Of a stretch of 24,466 nt of DNA, positions 23,178 through 24,466 are shown one piece after another. The notes under the pieces are model-generated. The model saw nothing but the letters and a program-made list of their open reading frames with translations, did no database searches and was not told the DNA's origin. The translations under genes were made by a program, and so were the position numbers. How positions within the stretch are numbered: position 1 is the first letter of the stretch; each line of letters begins with the position of its first letter. This DNA is from JBFFMO01 sp037968515 (GTDB taxonomy: Bacteria; Myxococcota_A; Bradymonadia; Bradymonadales; Bradymonadaceae): contig JBBKVQ010000098.1 of NCBI GenBank assembly GCA_037968515.1, positions 1 to 24,466 on the forward strand, in the 5' to 3' direction.

Positions 23178-24406
23178 GGAGAGTCAGTATCACCGATTCG
23201 TTTGTTCTGATCGTTGTAGTAGGGGTACGGGCTGAGATCCACGAAGGAATTGCCTGAATCCCACTGCCAAATCAGCGGATTAACCGGGCGGCCAAACAAC
23301 ACGTAGAAGTGCTCGCTGCCGACGGGAATTTTTACGGTGCTTTCGACGAATGCTCCGTTTCCGTGTGAGCCAAGCGGCGCGCCGTCCTTCGGTCCAAAAA
23401 TGGTCTGTAACCTAGGAGTGGTGATGCGGAAAGTCTGGTCACAGCTGATTCCGTAGTACGTAATCACTTCCGAGCCGACGTTGGGCTTGGCAAAAGTAGA
23501 ATTATACTGCCTCGACTTCGCGCATTCGGCGACCGCGATGGCATCTACGTCTACTTTTGTGTAGTCAAGGTCGTCAGGGCATTCGACTTGTGCATCGGCG
23601 GCAGGGAAAGGCAACGGAGTCGCTCCTTCAGGCTGTTTGATGGAGATGGCGGCCGAAACACATTCAAAATATTCCCCGGTTGGAGGAATTCCGATGACGA
23701 TGTCTTCTTCAAGGGTGTAACCGTTGACCAACTGAATGGCATTGGAAATCAAATCAGATTCGGCATCGACGTAGAAGAAATAAGGATCCGTGGCAATCAA
23801 CGCTCGCAATGCTCCTCGCGCGATGTTTGGAGGCGTCGGCAACGGCAGATTTCCGCATTCTGTTGGAACTGGGACCTGTGCCTCTTCGAAATAACCCGCT
23901 GTGTCGAGATTCTCTTGCTTGAACTCTGGGATATAAGAAAATCCCCCCGCAGTCACATATTCGTTTGTAAGCGAAAGCCCATTTTCGAACGTGAACTGAC
24001 ACCCTGGGCTGATCGTTTGTACGTGCCGAAAGAGGGACGCTGTAACACCCTCAACGTCGATTCGTTTTTTGATGAAGATGGTTCCGGTCTCTTGGGGGTA
24101 CATCCCGAAAAGGTCGAATTCCAGTTCAAGCTGAGCTGGCACCCCATCGATGATCACTGTGAGTTCCGAACCGTAATTACGATCGATCTCGATGGGAGCA
24201 TCTGAGCGATCGCCGAACTTCAAGCCCTGAACGACGGGTCCAGTGTTCCCGTACACACTGAGAGTCTCAGCGGCAGTATATCCGTTAATAACGTACAGAA
24301 AGACGGTCTCGCCGCCCACTGAACTGCCACAACTGGTTAGAGTTGTGAGTATAATTGCTGTTGTAGCGAGTACGTATGCGTATCCGCGGCCAAACAGAAG
24401 GTTCAT
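23174..24406 (-). CDS. Lipoprotein, DUF4397-like, function unknown
   Basis: A 410-residue lipoprotein. The signal peptide ends at TLTSC, lipid on C26. Early mature sequence (VFLYVINGYTAAETLSVYG, then GSELTVIIDG) and a later stretch (VDAESDLISNAIQLVNGYTLEED) resemble the repeated beta strands of DUF4397-type bacterial lipoproteins; I rate this as possible only. AAGGA lies 6 bases before the ATG at 24406, while longer in-frame starts to 24463 lack a ribosome-binding site. It is the first gene of the coupled pair and stops in ATGA. Its promoter lies at or beyond the window edge; 24407-24466 shows nothing else. Confidence 0.8.
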   Translation of the reverse strand: MNLLFGRGYAYVLATTAIILTTLTSCGSSVGGETVFLYVINGYTAAETLSVYGNTGPVVQGLKFGDRSDAPIEIDRNYGSELTVIIDGVPAQLELEFDLFGMYPQETGTIFIKKRIDVEGVTASLFRHVQTISPGCQFTFENGLSLTNEYVTAGGFSYIPEFKQENLDTAGYFEEAQVPVPTECGNLPLPTPPNIARGALRALIATDPYFFYVDAESDLISNAIQLVNGYTLEEDIVIGIPPTGEYFECVSAAISIKQPEGATPLPFPAADAQVECPDDLDYTKVDVDAIAVAECAKSRQYNSTFAKPNVGSEVITYYGISCDQTFRITTPRLQTIFGPKDGAPLGSHGNGAFVESTVKIPVGSEHFYVLFGRPVNPLIWQWDSGNSFVDLSPYPYYNDQNKRIGDTDSP

Positions 24407-24466
24407 AAGATGTCCTTGAACGTTCGCGTCTTGATCTCTTTGAATGGCCGTAGCGTAGTCCACAAG

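Overview
The window looks like chromosomal DNA of a Myxococcota or Bradymonadales-type (former delta-proteobacterial) bacterium. This rests on style: many lipoproteins with type II signal peptides, a cysteine-module lipoprotein protease, an Asn/Thr/Ser linker right after a lipobox, and FHA, PP2C-type, sigma-54-activator, GGDEF and EAL signalling genes. No marker gene fixes the species. I see no IS element, integrase, CRISPR array, rRNA or plasmid function, so this is probably ordinary, densely packed chromosome.

Layout. 1-1871 (minus): tRNA-Pro(UGG), its terminator, a hairpin leader, a PlsB-like acyltransferase and the first codons of a further gene. 2056-4652 (plus): a three-module Cys-rich metzincin lipoprotein and a HEAT-like exported protein. 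4744-5679 (plus): an FHA-GGDEF diguanylate cyclase. 5676-8158 (minus): a tandem-FHA protein coupled to a pseudokinase-like/PP2C phosphatase. 8528-10954 (minus): a DUF1998/MrfA-type helicase interrupted by an in-frame TGA just before its zinc-cysteine cluster. 11081-14028 (minus): recQ coupled to a LarA-like gene. 14325-15933 (plus): two paralogous lipoproteins, the first behind a good sigma-54 promoter. 15938-18682 (minus): an FHA sigma-54 activator, a GT2 glycosyltransferase and a membrane protein, all overlapping or nearly so. 18780-20033 (minus) and 20032-20439 (plus): a lipoprotein and yjbQ, divergent from a shared CATG. 20436-24406 (minus): a degenerate-GGDEF/EAL protein and two coupled lipoproteins.

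How the genes fit together. There are three themes. (1) Phospho-threonine and c-di-GMP signalling: four FHA domains in three proteins, a PP2C phosphatase, a cyclase and a phosphodiesterase. (2) DNA repair: both helicase genes carry an ACTG-N10-CAGT palindrome on their promoters, suggesting a shared LexA/SOS-type control. (3) Envelope biogenesis: several lipoproteins, an acyltransferase and a polyprenol-phosphate-type glycosyltransferase. Coupled ATGA or GTGA junctions and overlapping stop codons are frequent.

Most notable for follow-up are the in-frame TGA in the helicase, the intrinsic terminator buried in a signal-peptide coding region, the pseudokinase-PP2C fusion with its FHA partner, the SOS-like operators, and three TGACY-N4-AGTCA palindromes around the paralogous lipoproteins.
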